Below are positions 11,841 through 21,573 of a stretch of 64,000 bases of DNA, one piece after another. The stretch covers positions 301,393 to 365,392 of the forward strand of contig JAVYIG010000869.1 in the NCBI GenBank assembly GCA_035222895.1. The letters are read 5' to 3'. The DNA comes from Strongylocentrotus droebachiensis (taxonomy: Eukaryota; Echinodermata; Echinoidea; Camarodonta; Strongylocentrotidae). The notes under the pieces are model-generated. The model was not told the DNA's origin. It searched no databases and saw only the letters and a program-made list of their open reading frames with translations. Made by a program: the position numbers and the translations under genes. Each line of letters starts with the position of its first letter. Within the stretch, counting starts at the first letter, position 1.

Positions 11841-12040
11841 GCACGCTCTTTTTTATCATGGATTGACGAATGCAATCGCCAAGCACGCCAAGTACGTCCG
11901 CCACGTTCATGGTTTCCCGGCACTATACGATTTTTACCGAAGGTACCCGATGACTCGGGATGCATTACGATTTTGGTACGACGCAGAAGGTCTGATGGAA
12001 AGGATGGGCATTAATTTTTGTTTAAATAAAATAAAATAAA
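11841..12040 (+). CDS. Candidate 3' exon, protein not recognised
   Basis: The string ATAATTTGCAG (11830-11840) is a good splice acceptor. The frame after it reads HALFYHGLTNAIAKHAKYVR and on through FYRRYP and DALRFWYDAEG to a stop at about 12037-12039. The first 50 codons are GC-richer than the surroundings, use many codons ending in C or G, and show an RNY-like rhythm. The last few codons are AT-rich and the stop lies in an AATAAAATAAAATAA string, which could act as a poly(A) signal. No domain or family was recognised. No upstream exon or promoter was found. A competing +1 frame is also open over the same stretch, so the evidence is modest. It could be a terminal exon, a retroposed fragment or a chance frame. 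Confidence 0.3.
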
Positions 12041-14172
12041 CTTCCGATATGTTTCTGCGTGAAAGAGGCTTGAGTATAGCTCATTATTGGATAGCTAAAA
12101 CACAGATTGTATAGCTTAGACAAGAACAAAGACTATCGTGACTATAATACCACACCAAGTTCACGATTGATGGAACCTCGTATGTTAATCCCACTGAAAT
12201 AGCATACAGAGTAAAATAAAGATTCACAAATGTGTTTTTAAAGGATCGATAATATAAAATGATGGGTCTTTTCTTATATGTCACATCGTATTCAAGGGCT
12301 TGTGGTTTACCCCCCCCCCCCTGTTTGTCTGTCTATATTTCTTCCGTTTCCCCTCTCTCATTGCTCCCCATCCCCTCTTTCTCTATTTATGTATTTCTCT
12401 ATCTATCTTTCTCGCTCTTTCTTTTTCTCGCCCTTTACTTTCTAAAATATGTTTTTCATCCCTTTATCGCCTTCTTTATCGCCTTCCTTTTCTATTTATC
12501 CACCACCAGATACCGTATGGCTGCGCGTCCGATGAATCATTGCCAAAAAATGTGGGGAACAAATTAAAAAACAATATAAATAAAAAAGAACAAGAAATGT
12601 CAGAAATGTTGTGAATGTTTATAACGGGAGAGAGTTGATGTGTACTTTCCATCCCAAGATGCATGGATCGATCATCCGAGGCTATTACAGAACAGACGGA
12701 TAAAAACCCTAAAGTCAGTCCCTTTTAAAAGCTCGACTATTTCGCGAAATCAGACATCGGGAATCATTCAGAAACCAATAAAGGGACAGTCTTGGAACTG
12801 CATTTCCAACAAAATATGAATGTGCATGCATGACTTGTGGCTACTGTGTGCCAAACGCTTGAATCAAGAGAACAACCCTGTATACATACTAATTACCGTG
12901 TTATTACATGGGTCATGAAAAGAACGGGCACGTGACCGCTGAAAACAGACATGAAACCGCCGTGTGGGCACGAGGGCATTGGGACGACGTGCCCTCTCCA
13001 AAATCAAATGCCAAAATATATAATAGAAACAGAAAGAGAGAAAGGAAAGAAAGAGGGAAAAGGCAAAGTGAGAAAAGAAAAGATGATTATGACGCACTCA
13101 CACACCCCCCTTATTCTCTCGTATGAAATCTGAAATTGTCGATGCCCCCCCCCCCCCGGCGACACTGCTCCCTCAACTCTACCCTCAACACTAGCAAGAA
13201 GCAGGCTACGCCACTGTTCTTCAATGTAACGATTTTTCATTTCTCACCGGTTATAAATGATGAGGAGCAAAGTTCTTATGAGAAAAATTATGATGAGGCC
13301 CCGAGAGCGCGGGACATCAATCTTAGGTGAAAAAGACTTAACGGAATAGAAGTGCAGAAAACAGCCTTTTTATTGGCAGGCCGAGATGTTACAGGAATGG
13401 GTATTATGACAATATATTTAGTCTGGTTGATGGACCATCCTCCAAATTGGATTGGAAAGGAAGAATTTCCACTTTCAATTCTCAGGTGAGGTTCATTGGG
13501 TGATAGTAAGCACGCAGAGAAGTCATTAGATGGTATAAAACGGGGAGCAATTAAGTTGTGATTGTGGCCGAGGAGGAGTTATCCGTCAGAACGCGTTGCA
13601 ATTTGGTGTACAGTTCTAAATGAGGTAAGATTGATGGTGAAAGGACATCATTTGTCCAACGTTTTTCTCATGCTTCTGACTCTATTTCTGTTCAAACCTT
13701 GACATATCAAAATAAATCACACTCCTTTAAGAACCATCTTCATATATCACACCTTGTAATAAAGATACTCGAATTGTTTATTGATTTGTGGTGGCATATG
13801 ACTGGGGGACTGGGAGTAAGAAGGGTTACATCTAGTGATGGTTAAGTAACATTGTTGAAGGTTGATGCGTAATCTTTGTATGAAATGTTAATTGTTATAT
13901 TCATTCTACTATACTAACCCTCCAACATGCAAGAAATCCTGAAAAATTATCAAACCCCAAAGATATTAATGCTTTTCTTTGAAGGCGTGTGTCACTGTGC
14001 GACACCCTCTAACAGTAATTCTCCCAACCATTTTTTGAATTTTCCCCACCGTTTTTGCATGAAAATAAGACATAAGACAGGTTTTTTAGAATCTTTCAAC
14101 GCTTAAATGTCTGGAATGGTATATAGAGCCAATTCATGGCTTTGTGACGATTTACATTCACCTAATATATAA
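12041..14172. other. Non-coding stretch with pyrimidine tracts and a MITE remnant
   Basis: C and CT-rich tracts lie at 12310-12500. At 13143-13216 a C run is followed by GGCTACGCCACTG, resembling a right end of the CAGTGGCGTAGC-type MITE; no left end is visible. No gene was recognised in the rest. Confidence 0.4.
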
Positions 14173-14573
14173 TTAAAGATGAAGTTGAGTTCTGGTCATG
14201 CGATTGCATTGTGAAAGAAACGGTGTGGAACCGACCAGAAAAGGTTGATCATCTAGCATATAAGAATTTGTGTGTATTGCAAGGTTCTGGAATCATCAAA
14301 ATGATAAGAAATTTGACCAAGTCTTGGTAAAGTTACAAACACTGTACACAGAAAGATGTATATGGGACTACACGAACACGTGGCGTAAAAAGCCGGGCCC
14401 CCCCCCCCGATTTTTACGATGTTACATGCATATTTAGAATATGAAGGCATTTAAAGAGCCATGCTTTTCAGGGAACATGTCTTATCTGATGTTCTTCCAC
14501 ACTTGCATAATAAGAATGAGTAATGCTCACAAATTATTTTTCACCTCTTCCCAGAACTCAACCTTCTCTTTAA
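14173..14573. mobile_element. TTAA-flanked MITE, copy 3
   Basis: This is the most complete of the three copies. TTAA lies on both sides (14173-14176 and 14570-14573), with inverted ends GATGAAGTTGAGTTCTGG and CCAGAACTCAACCTTCTC. It carries the same middle block as copy 2, plus ACAGAAAGATGTATATGGGA, which copy 2 has in shortened form. A C run lies at 14398-14408. It is non-coding. Confidence 0.8.
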
Positions 14574-15038
14574 ATCGTAATAATATAATTGGGAGAATTA
14601 AGGAATCGATCAGATCAATTTCCCCCCATTTTTATCATTAATAATGGTGTTTTTTTCTTCACTCAATCTTTCAGATTATCTTTAATTGAACATCTAGCAT
14701 TGAAGTCACTACATTAAGCACCATTTTCTCTCATCTGAACAATGTCCCTTTAATTTGAATCATGACGATATTCATTGGACAATGCCTGAAACATTTTGTA
14801 ACATGGTATGTGTCAAAGTCGTCATGAGCTCTGAAGTCAAATGATTCGTACAAATTTAAAAGACAATGAAATACACTGTTTCCCGTGAAGTTGGATTATT
14901 TTCTTTCTTACTTCTTTTCGTGAAATAATCGTGACAATATGATTTATTCTTGATAGCTGAAGTTTCTCAGAATTTATTGATCAATCTAAAGAGTCATAGA
15001 GATTGTTCAATACAATTCTGAGAATCATAAACTTTATA
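14574..15038. other. AT-rich stretch, no recognised feature
   Basis: No coding or repeat structure was recognised between the MITE and the Tc1/mariner element. Confidence 0.4.
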
Positions 15039-15656
15039 TACCGTGTTCAAAAAGTTCGTTCCGCCCCCATCTGCCAACTCAAATGCTCATATGACTACTG
15101 TTACCAACCAAATGTACATGTACCGGATGTATACTAATGCATCCAGCCTGCAGAAATTGACCACACCTTTTGCTGGGCCGAGACACGAGGTCAAACATTG
15201 AAAAGGAGGATTTTAAAGGTCTGTAAACCTCAGACATTTAAAGATGGCGCCCAACAAGACCAACAGTAGCTTGGAGAAGGAAAGAGAACTGGCCAGAAAA
15301 TTTGACAGAAATGAACCCCATAGAAAAACTATGATCTATTATGAAAGACAAAGTATTGAAACTCAATACTGCAGAACAATAACTCAACTTAAAGAGGGGA
15401 TCCGGCGAGCATAGAAAAGCCTAGACATGAATACCTCCTTGTGTCATTAGTGGACGATAACTTGACCAAGCGTGTTTCACAGGTGATCGACCACCAAGAA
15501 GAGATACATTTTTAATAAATTGGGAAGTGATATCTCTAATAATGCTTAGAAATGAGAAAATTAACAAAACAACCTGAAATGCATGGTGCAAATTGAGTTT
15601 TAAATACAATAAAATGCTTTTCTGTAGGGGGGCGGAACGAACTTTATGAACACCGT
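15039..15656 (+). mobile_element. Internally deleted Tc1/mariner element
   Basis: The ends are inverted repeats: the left reads GTGTTCAAAAAGTTCGTTCC from 15043, and the right reads GGAACGAACTTTATGAACAC (15633-15652). Both ends carry the CCGCCCCC extension inward. TA-rich sequence lies outside both ends, consistent with TA targeting, but no exact duplication is clear. At about 620 bp it is far shorter than an autonomous Tc1 element of roughly 1.3-1.6 kb. It keeps a start-like ATGGCGCCC at 15244 and the C-terminal part of a transposase, so most of the gene between has been deleted. Confidence 0.8.
15284..15513 (+). pseudogene. Tc1/mariner transposase C-terminal remnant
   Basis: The frame from 15284 reads ENWPENLTEMNPIEKL, which matches the block around the last catalytic acidic residue of Tc1/mariner DDE transposases (pattern WP-NS-DLNPIENLW). 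The next codon is TGA (15332-15334) where that block normally has tryptophan, and the frame then continues SIMKDKVLKLNTAEQ. A one-base shift near 15385 leads into ITQLKEGIRRA, and TAG at 15412-15414 again sits where tryptophan is expected. A later shift gives SLVDDNLTKRVSQVIDHQ before the end. Two nonsense changes and at least two frameshifts make it non-functional. A 56-codon open frame from ATG at 15244 overlaps in another frame and is an accident of the deletion. Confidence 0.75.
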
Positions 15657-16402
15657 TTATATCAAGAAAAAAACATGTTGTCACAAACCTTTCATGAAAA
15701 GCGATAAGAAAATATTATTCCATCTTACTTGTATGGGCAACAGTGTAATTTGGTAGTGGTCCGATATTGAGATAACCGTACATGTATGTGCCGACATTAT
15801 TATTTTTGTAGCAAGATAACACCAGGGAATATATTAATTGAGCATTTGAGCTTGCTCCGACTAATGTCATTCACGTACTCATTACATCACGACAAAGCGC
15901 GAGCTCCGAAGCTTTATAACCTGCTTCCAAGTGGGGCGCGTTTTCCATTGCTCTCCGTGTTATAATCAGTGTTATCCCGAGTCTGGAGTTAAGAGACTAA
16001 CTACTTTTGTATGATACACGATACATCATGAGTTTTGAAATTACATTCGATTTTCCTCTTTTCCCAGGGGATCTGTGATGTACTCCACAGCTTGCTCTCA
16101 ATATAACTTCGTTTTTACTGAATCCAGATGCAGGAGACTAATCCAACCGGATATTCCTATATTTTCATGAATTGGTAAAAAAATACTCAAGACTTGATGA
16201 TTAGTAACAGAAATTAAAACACACTTCCTTTTCGAGAAGGGATACGGCTTCTTAATTCGTGATACATCGTGTTGTAACATCACGCATGTATATAGGTTTG
16301 AAGCACTCTTTGATGCCACGCGTGTACCTACGCCTGTTTTGTATCAAACGAGGTGAACTTATTACATATTTTTTTAATGTTCAGCCTTTTGTGCTATTTT
16401 CA
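15657..16402. other. AT-rich stretch, no recognised feature
   Basis: Short open frames only; no domain, RNA gene or repeat was recognised. Confidence 0.4.
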
Positions 16403-17179
16403 TAAGGCCAAAAAAAAAAAATCATTTGGTTGTCCTCGACCGCCCGCTCGTCATTTTCGGGCCGCTCGTATTTTTTTTTTTTTTTTTTATAATTTTTTTT
16501 TTTTTTATTCAATTTTTTTATATTTTTTTTATTTATTTGTTTTATTTGTTTATATTTTTTTTGGTTTTTTGGAAGCAATCTTAAATGCCAAACATACCAT
16601 TTTATGCATTTGCAAGGATCAAAATGCGTCCCGTTGCCAGTTTTGTCTTTTCAGTACGCAATTAGGTATTTATTAAACTCGCCATTTTTATTTTTCTATT
16701 TTTTTTATTTATTTATTTAAATATGTCAAAATGCCGTTCATTCAAATCAGGTTCTGAGCATTCTTAACCTCATTTTAAAGCCCATCTGTACTAGTTTACA
16801 TGAGGGATTAGACCACCCTGCAAGGTCACTGGACAGGTGGTTATTTCATCAAATCAGCTCTCAGTTAATATAAGATAAAGAGGATCATGAGGGACTAATG
16901 GTCACCGATTAGGCATTGTTTGCTACATAGAGGGCGCAAGTAGCTATAAGTAGTACAATGGAGATTTAAAAGGTGCTGTATTTCAAAGCCCAAAATACTT
17001 TCTGTGTTGGTCTTGATATTCATTGTACATGAAACTAGTCTTTTACCATATTAAAGTGTTTTATAGACTTTGTTTGTTTAAATGCTTGACAATCCCAATG
17101 ATTTTTTTTTATGGAAAAAAAAATATTTAAAAAAAAAAAATGGGGAACAAAGAAAGAAAAAAGAAGACACACAAAATGA

Positions 17180-17224
<45 letters not shown>

Positions 17225-17290
17225 GCCCGCCCGCCCCTACTCCAGAAAAGCAATCGAGGACAACCAAACAATTTTTTTTTTTTGGCCTAA
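16403..17290. mobile_element. Harbinger-like TIR element flanked by TAA
   Basis: The element at 16406-17287 starts GGCCAAAAAAAAAAAATCAT and continues TTGGTTGTCCTCGA. The right end is the inverted counterpart, TCGAGGACAACCAAACAATT then T residues and GGCC. A three-base TAA lies directly outside both ends (16403-16405 and 17288-17290), the TWA-type duplication typical of PIF/Harbinger transposons. The interior is non-coding, with long T and A runs including an A run of about 37 (17185-17221). It is therefore a non-autonomous copy. An unrelated family with a chance TAA flank cannot be excluded. Confidence 0.65.
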
Positions 17291-17435
17291 TACTAATTTG
17301 ATGAATTTTCATTTTCCATCTACTGAAATATTTAGAGCCTAAATCTAATATTCAGAATGCACTCTTATCAATCATACTACATTGGTATTCATGTATACTG
17401 CATTATATTCTTTCCTCACGTGCGCTCCAGAAACA

Positions 17436-17492
17436 GGGGGGGGGGGGTGTTGGTGGCGTTGGCGTAGCTCTCTCTCTCTCTCTCTCTCTCTC
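17436..17492. repeat. G run and (CT)n microsatellite
   Basis: A G run at 17436-17447 and a (CT)n tract at about 17469-17492 lie upstream of the hAT-like element. GGCGTTGGCGTAGC between them resembles a MITE end, but too weakly to annotate. Confidence 0.6.
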
Positions 17493-17599
17493 CCACTTTC
17501 TCTTCCTCTCTTTTGTGCCGAATAATCCAGATCTTGATCTCTTCTACTCTCCCCCTCACCCTCATCCCCCCTTTCTCTGTATATATATGTCGTCTATGT

Positions 17600-18018
17600 A
17601 ATCTATCCAGGGGCGTACGCAGGATTTTTTCAAGGGGGGGGGGGGTTTTAAAATATTTTGCTCCCGAAAATTTGAAAATCGCGCCGGCCGAAAAGTCGCT
17701 CAGTGGGGGGGGGGGGGGGGGGGGGTAAGCGGACATTTTATTTTTTTTTTGGTCTCGAAATTTCAAAATTTGACATTTTTCGTCGTTCGGGGGGGGGGGG
17801 TAAGGTCACCTTATTTAGGGGTTAGCCGTGGGTATAATTTTTTTTTTTTTTTTTTTAATAATACAAAAAAAAAAAAAAAACAAAAACAAAGGGGGGGGGG
17901 GGGGTTTTAGGTTTTTTTAGGGGGGTTTACATACATAACAATACCAAAGGGGGGGGGGGGGTTTGAACCCCCAAACCCCCCCCCCCCCCCCCCCCCTGCG
18001 TACGCCCCTGAATCTATC
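17600..18018. mobile_element. hAT-like MITE with CAGGGGCGTACGCAGG termini
   Basis: The element spans 17608-18010. Perfect 16-bp inverted ends (CAGGGGCGTACGCAGG and its complement) are flanked by the 8-bp direct repeat AATCTATC (17600-17607 and 18011-18018), which is diagnostic of hAT-type insertion. The interior contains CGCGCCGGCCGAAAAGTCGC (17681-17700), then a 21-G run (17705-17725). That module also occurs, on the opposite strand, in the element at 42888-43331. There is no coding sequence. Confidence 0.85.
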
Positions 18019-18460
18019 TATCTCTATAATTATCTTCTCTACCTCTCTTCCTTTTCCCATCTTTCCCCTCGTCGTAAAACATCATTTTATTCCGGACATT
18101 TTTTTTTTTTTTTTGGTCTCGAAATTTCAAAATTTGACATTTTTCGTCGTTGGGGGGGGGGGGGGTAAGGTCACCTTATTTAGGGGTTAGCCGTGGGTAT
18201 AATTTTTTTTTTTTTTTTTTTGAATAATACAAAAAAAAAAAACAAAAAAAAAACAAAGGGGGGGGGGGTTTTAGGTTTTTTTAGGGGGGTTTACATACAT
18301 AACAATACCAAAGGGGGGGGGGGGGGGTTTGAACCCCCAAACCCCCCCCCCCCCCCCCCCCCCTGCGTACGCCCCTGAATCTATCTATCTCTATAATTAT
18401 CTTCTCTACCTCTCTTCCTTTTCCCATCTTTTCCCCTCGTCGTAAAACATCATTTTATTC
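17731..18460 (+). repeat. 363-bp tandem duplication covering MITE 3' half and flank
   Basis: Copy 1 (17731-18093) and copy 2 (18094-18460) both begin GGACATT and a T run, then GGTCTCGAAATTTCAAAATT. Both run through the right end of the hAT-like MITE (CCTGCGTACGCCCCTG) and on into about 83 bp of flanking CT-rich host sequence ending TCGTAAAACATCATTTTATT. The copies differ mainly in homopolymer lengths, so the duplication is recent. It happened after the MITE inserted, because the target duplication and flank are included. Confidence 0.9.
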
Positions 18461-19394
18461 TGGCCTTTTAAAGCTGAATTCTAAAACAGATACTTGATTC
18501 TTCTTTGTACTCTTTCTCAATTTTAGATTTGTAGATCATGCAGGTAAAATACAATCAACTGTATTAGGGATATGCATTTGAACGCACAGCCCGGGTTATT
18601 TTATAAGCGGGAAGCTTTCTCTGTTTTGTAATCATGCTAGAATGCTTTCAGTTTTCGACGCGCGCGGCGCACTCCACCGTTAGGAATCCGATCATCATTC
18701 TGTGGTATATTGAGAGTCGTTGGATCCTTGGCGCCCCACATCTCTGACTACCAGTCATCCTGAACGCATCAATGTGAAACTCCTTGTTGACGGATGCAAG
18801 AATCGGACCTACCAGGCCAGGAGGCGGATCTTCATATCATGACAAGATGAATTTATCGGACAGGACAAGAGGAAGAGACACGTTTTCTAACTGAACGAGT
18901 ATCGACTTTCTTCTATAGAGCAGGCTGTGTTTTGAGAACCTTTCAATATTTCAATATTTGTTTGGGCTAATCTTGATTGAAGTTGACGGTCTTGCCAGTT
19001 CCTTTAAGGATTTTAAGAAGCATTTGGACAATTTACCAGGTCAGTAATAATGTCTTTTTCCTCTTTTCAATTAATGTGTTTTCACTTTAACAAATTCTTA
19101 AAGCGAAGCTTGGCTTCATGCACTTTGTTTTGATAACGCCTGAATTATTGAATAAGGACTTTGGTAAGCTGAGAGTCAGAAGGGAGTAAGCTATAACAAA
19201 TGACCCTTCTGTATCGGGGTCGTCTTGTTTCAAATGTTGTGATGCAGATGTTATCTCGTTCAAAACTGCCGTTCCTGTCTTATAAAGAGTTTCGATTAAT
19301 TCAAATCTATCGCAAGTCCTCCAATAAATGTTAATAAAAAAAACTCTTATTCGAAGATGCGTTTGATTTTAATATGACTTTTTCTCAAAATAAC
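18461..19394. other. Non-coding stretch, no recognised feature
   Basis: A somewhat GC-richer segment at 18650-18860 has no open frame with a recognisable domain. No repeat structure was seen. Confidence 0.4.
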
Positions 19395-20224
19395 AGATTG
19401 TTTGATTGTTTGTTTGTTTTATTTCAATACGGTGATTAAAAAATCCTGCTCTCAGTCGCAAAGCTGTTTTTCAAAAGATATACAAAAGAAGACAACATTT
19501 TATAAATAAATCAATAACTATTACAAATTATTCACAAAGAATAAATACAAATTCCAACAAAATAAATACAAGTTATACACATTTTTTGTTGTTGTAATAG
19601 TACAGATAGTATGGAAATAAAAAAAAAAAAAAAAAGGATTAGCAATCAAAAATTTTCATTACAAATATCGGTAACTTTTTAAAAACTTATTTGAAGATAA
19701 TGCTGGATTATTTTTTATAAAAGTATGTAGTTTATAGTGCGTTCTTACAATCCAGAGGAGGTTATTAATTAAGTAACTGGCAGTGTAAATTGTGTGTTTT
19801 TATTCTTCAAAAGTTAGTTTGGGGTTTAGAAAGTAAAATAATCCGTTCGATATTTTAAAGAGATTGGTGTGTTTTGTTTTCTTCTAAACTTCAATTTTGG
19901 AGCATAATACATTATGGAACAAATCATTTCACAATTCAAATGTCAAAATAACAAGGTGTTTATCAACTTTTACATTCAAACAGTCTATAGAAAGGCTTTC
20001 GTATATTAGACTGCTACTAGACCGAGAATCCACTTGCAAAACGATTCTGAGCGCTCTGTTTTAAGTATTTTTATCTTTTTTTCAAAGACATGGAATCCAG
20101 TTTCATCCTCACAGTCTTACAATAATGGAAGTAGGAGGGAATCATTTTTTGTATAAAAATGTTTCATTCTCAGCATGAATTTCGTAAGATTTTAGAAAAT
20201 TCCCTGTCAATGATAACAACCAAA

Positions 20225-20407
20225 TTAATTGTATTTATCTACTGTTTCCAGTATATGGTCATTGTTCCGTACATTAACATTGTCAAATAATTGTGTCTTA
20301 TGCTTTGAGCCTCTGAGTTTCAGCTTGTATTTCTTTACATTTAACAAAAGCTCATTATGAGTTAACCAGTTATGAATAGAGGCTAAATCCTCTTTAATAA
20401 TATCCTC
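20225..20407 (-). pseudogene. LINE reverse transcriptase, thumb region
   Basis: An open minus-strand frame of about 60 codons reads DIIKEDLASIHNWLTHNELL then LNVKKYKLKLRG. It matches the segment after the catalytic YxDD box in CR1/Jockey-like reverse transcriptases (pattern L--DL--I--WL--N-L-LN--K). It ends at TAA (20225-20227). It continues the core domain on the other side of the inserted fragment: the core breaks off at KTPNKY and this piece resumes with the residues expected next. Confidence 0.8.
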
Positions 20408-20902
20408 AAATACTCAAGAGCCTTCACTGGCTTCCAATAGAACAGCGTATCAAATATAAAATTCTACTACTCACCTACCGTTCACTAAATGGATCAGTCC
20501 CTGAATATATTTCCTCTCTTCTTAATATCTCTTTAAGTTCTCGTGCAGGTCTTCGTTCATCTAATTCAACAAATTAATGTAATACAATTAAGAACAAAGA
20601 GGAGTTGGGGAGACAGAGCTTTTATAGCTGCTGCACCCCGGTTATGGAACTCCCTACCCCATTCAATCAAAATGTCAGCCAATCAAAATTTGTTCCAAAA
20701 AACATTGAAAACCTATCTAATGTCTGTTAAGACGTAGTGTATTTCACAATCTGATGTAATTAACGTTGTTGAATTATATTTAATTATGTTAAATTATTTT
20801 CGTTCTCTTAAGTTTAATGTACTTACCTTGTTTAGGCGCCTTGAGCATCTCTTGGGGTGGATATGTGAGCATTATAAATGTTGTTATTATTATTATTATT
20901 AT
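20407..20902 (+). mobile_element. 5'-truncated L2-like LINE nested in the CR1-like LINE
   Basis: A plus-strand LINE 3' fragment is flanked by the 6-bp direct repeat TATCCT (20401-20406 and 20903-20908). It holds the C-terminus of the polyprotein (20419-20737), a short untranslated region and a tail reading GCGCCTTGAGCA, GGTGGATATGTG, TATAAATG and then (TTA)n. Heavy 5' truncation plus a short target duplication is the usual product of target-primed reverse transcription. The tail is shared with the SINE at 40781-41098. Confidence 0.85.
20419..20737 (+). pseudogene. L2-like LINE polyprotein C-terminus
   Basis: The frame from 20419 reads SLHWLPIEQRIKYKILLLTY and continues SLNGSVPEYISSLL, the well-known block at the C-terminus of L2/CR1-group polyproteins (LHWLPV--RI-FK--LL-YK-L-G-AP-YL). 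A frameshift near 20575 moves to the frame reading LRTKRSWGDRAFIAAAPRLW then NSLPHSIK and SFQKTLKTYL-like residues to a stop at 20735-20737. The terminal block GDRAF---AP-LWN-LP is also typical. The function of this C-terminal region is not well defined; it lies beyond the reverse transcriptase. Confidence 0.85.
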
Positions 20903-20909
20903 TATCCTG

Positions 20910-21374
20910 TATTTGTTTGGGGTCTTTTGATGAAACTACAACCAAGTATCGTCAGTATAAAGTGTCATCTTACAAAGTTATGTTACTTTAGGAAGATCGT
21001 TCATGTATGTTATAAAGCAATAGCCCAAAAATACTCCCCAAGCCTGTGCATGCAATTCCACAATCTACAATTGATTCACACGATTCATTACAATCTATAA
21101 TTGTTGTTTGATTGTACAATCACCATCAAATCCATAATAATTCAGTTTTGAAAGCAATATCTCGTGACTAACCATATCAGACGCCTTTTGTGGGTCTAAT
21201 GCAATGAGCCCTACGGCATCACCTCGATCAATGTATTTACTTTTCCGTTATATTTAAAGAGCGAGGCTCGTTGAAAATTTTGGACGAAAACCAAATTGGT
21301 TTCGAATTAATATGTCATTTTCGTTAATGTATTCATATACGAGAGAACGGGTATACTACAGATATTGGCCTGTA
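20910..21374 (-). pseudogene. LINE reverse transcriptase, core domain
   Basis: The minus strand shows recognisable RT blocks in order: YRPISVVYPFS (from 21374); QFGFRPKFS; ALDPQKASDMVSHEILLSKL with the first catalytic Asp in place; GVFLGYCFITYMNDLPK; and LYTDDTW with both Asp of the YxDD box. At least three stop codons and several frame changes separate the blocks, so it is inactive although the catalytic residues survive. Upstream endonuclease sequence is absent from the window. Confidence 0.85.
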
Positions 21375-21378
21375 TTTA

Positions 21379-21560
21379 ATAATAATAATAATTAAACATT
21401 TTTATATAGCGCATAACACATAGGCAAAATTGCATGTCTCTATGCACTTTATAAAGCAAAGAAAAGAAATATGCACTAAGTTCATGATTCTGATTATTTA
21501 TGAAGTGGTGAAGAGATATGTTTTCAGAGAATTCATAAAGGTTTTATAGGATCCTATGCT
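21379..21560 (-). mobile_element. SINE/LINE tail with (TAA)n, minus strand
   Basis: (TAA)n followed by TTTTTATATAGCGCATAACA and TCTCTATGCACTTTATAAAG is the complement of a 3' tail of the form GCGCT..GAGACAT..GCGCTATATAAA(ATT)n. The same arrangement occurs at 31966-32060 and 39858-39925. The 5' boundary is unclear. It has cut off the CR1-like LINE at its 5' side. Confidence 0.55.
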
Positions 21561-21573
21561 TTTCAGATGTACA

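Larger units (their letters stand above)
19395..21378 (-). mobile_element. CR1/Jockey-like LINE, 3' part, split by an insertion
   Basis: Minus-strand non-LTR retrotransposon fragment. From high to low coordinates it holds the reverse transcriptase core (about 20910-21378), the thumb region (20225-20407) and a long AT-rich 3' region ending near 19397 in CCGTATTGAAATAAAAC. A plus-strand LINE fragment at 20407-20902 interrupts it; removing that fragment makes the reading frame continuous. The 5' end is lost at the repeat tail starting at about 21379. Confidence 0.85.
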
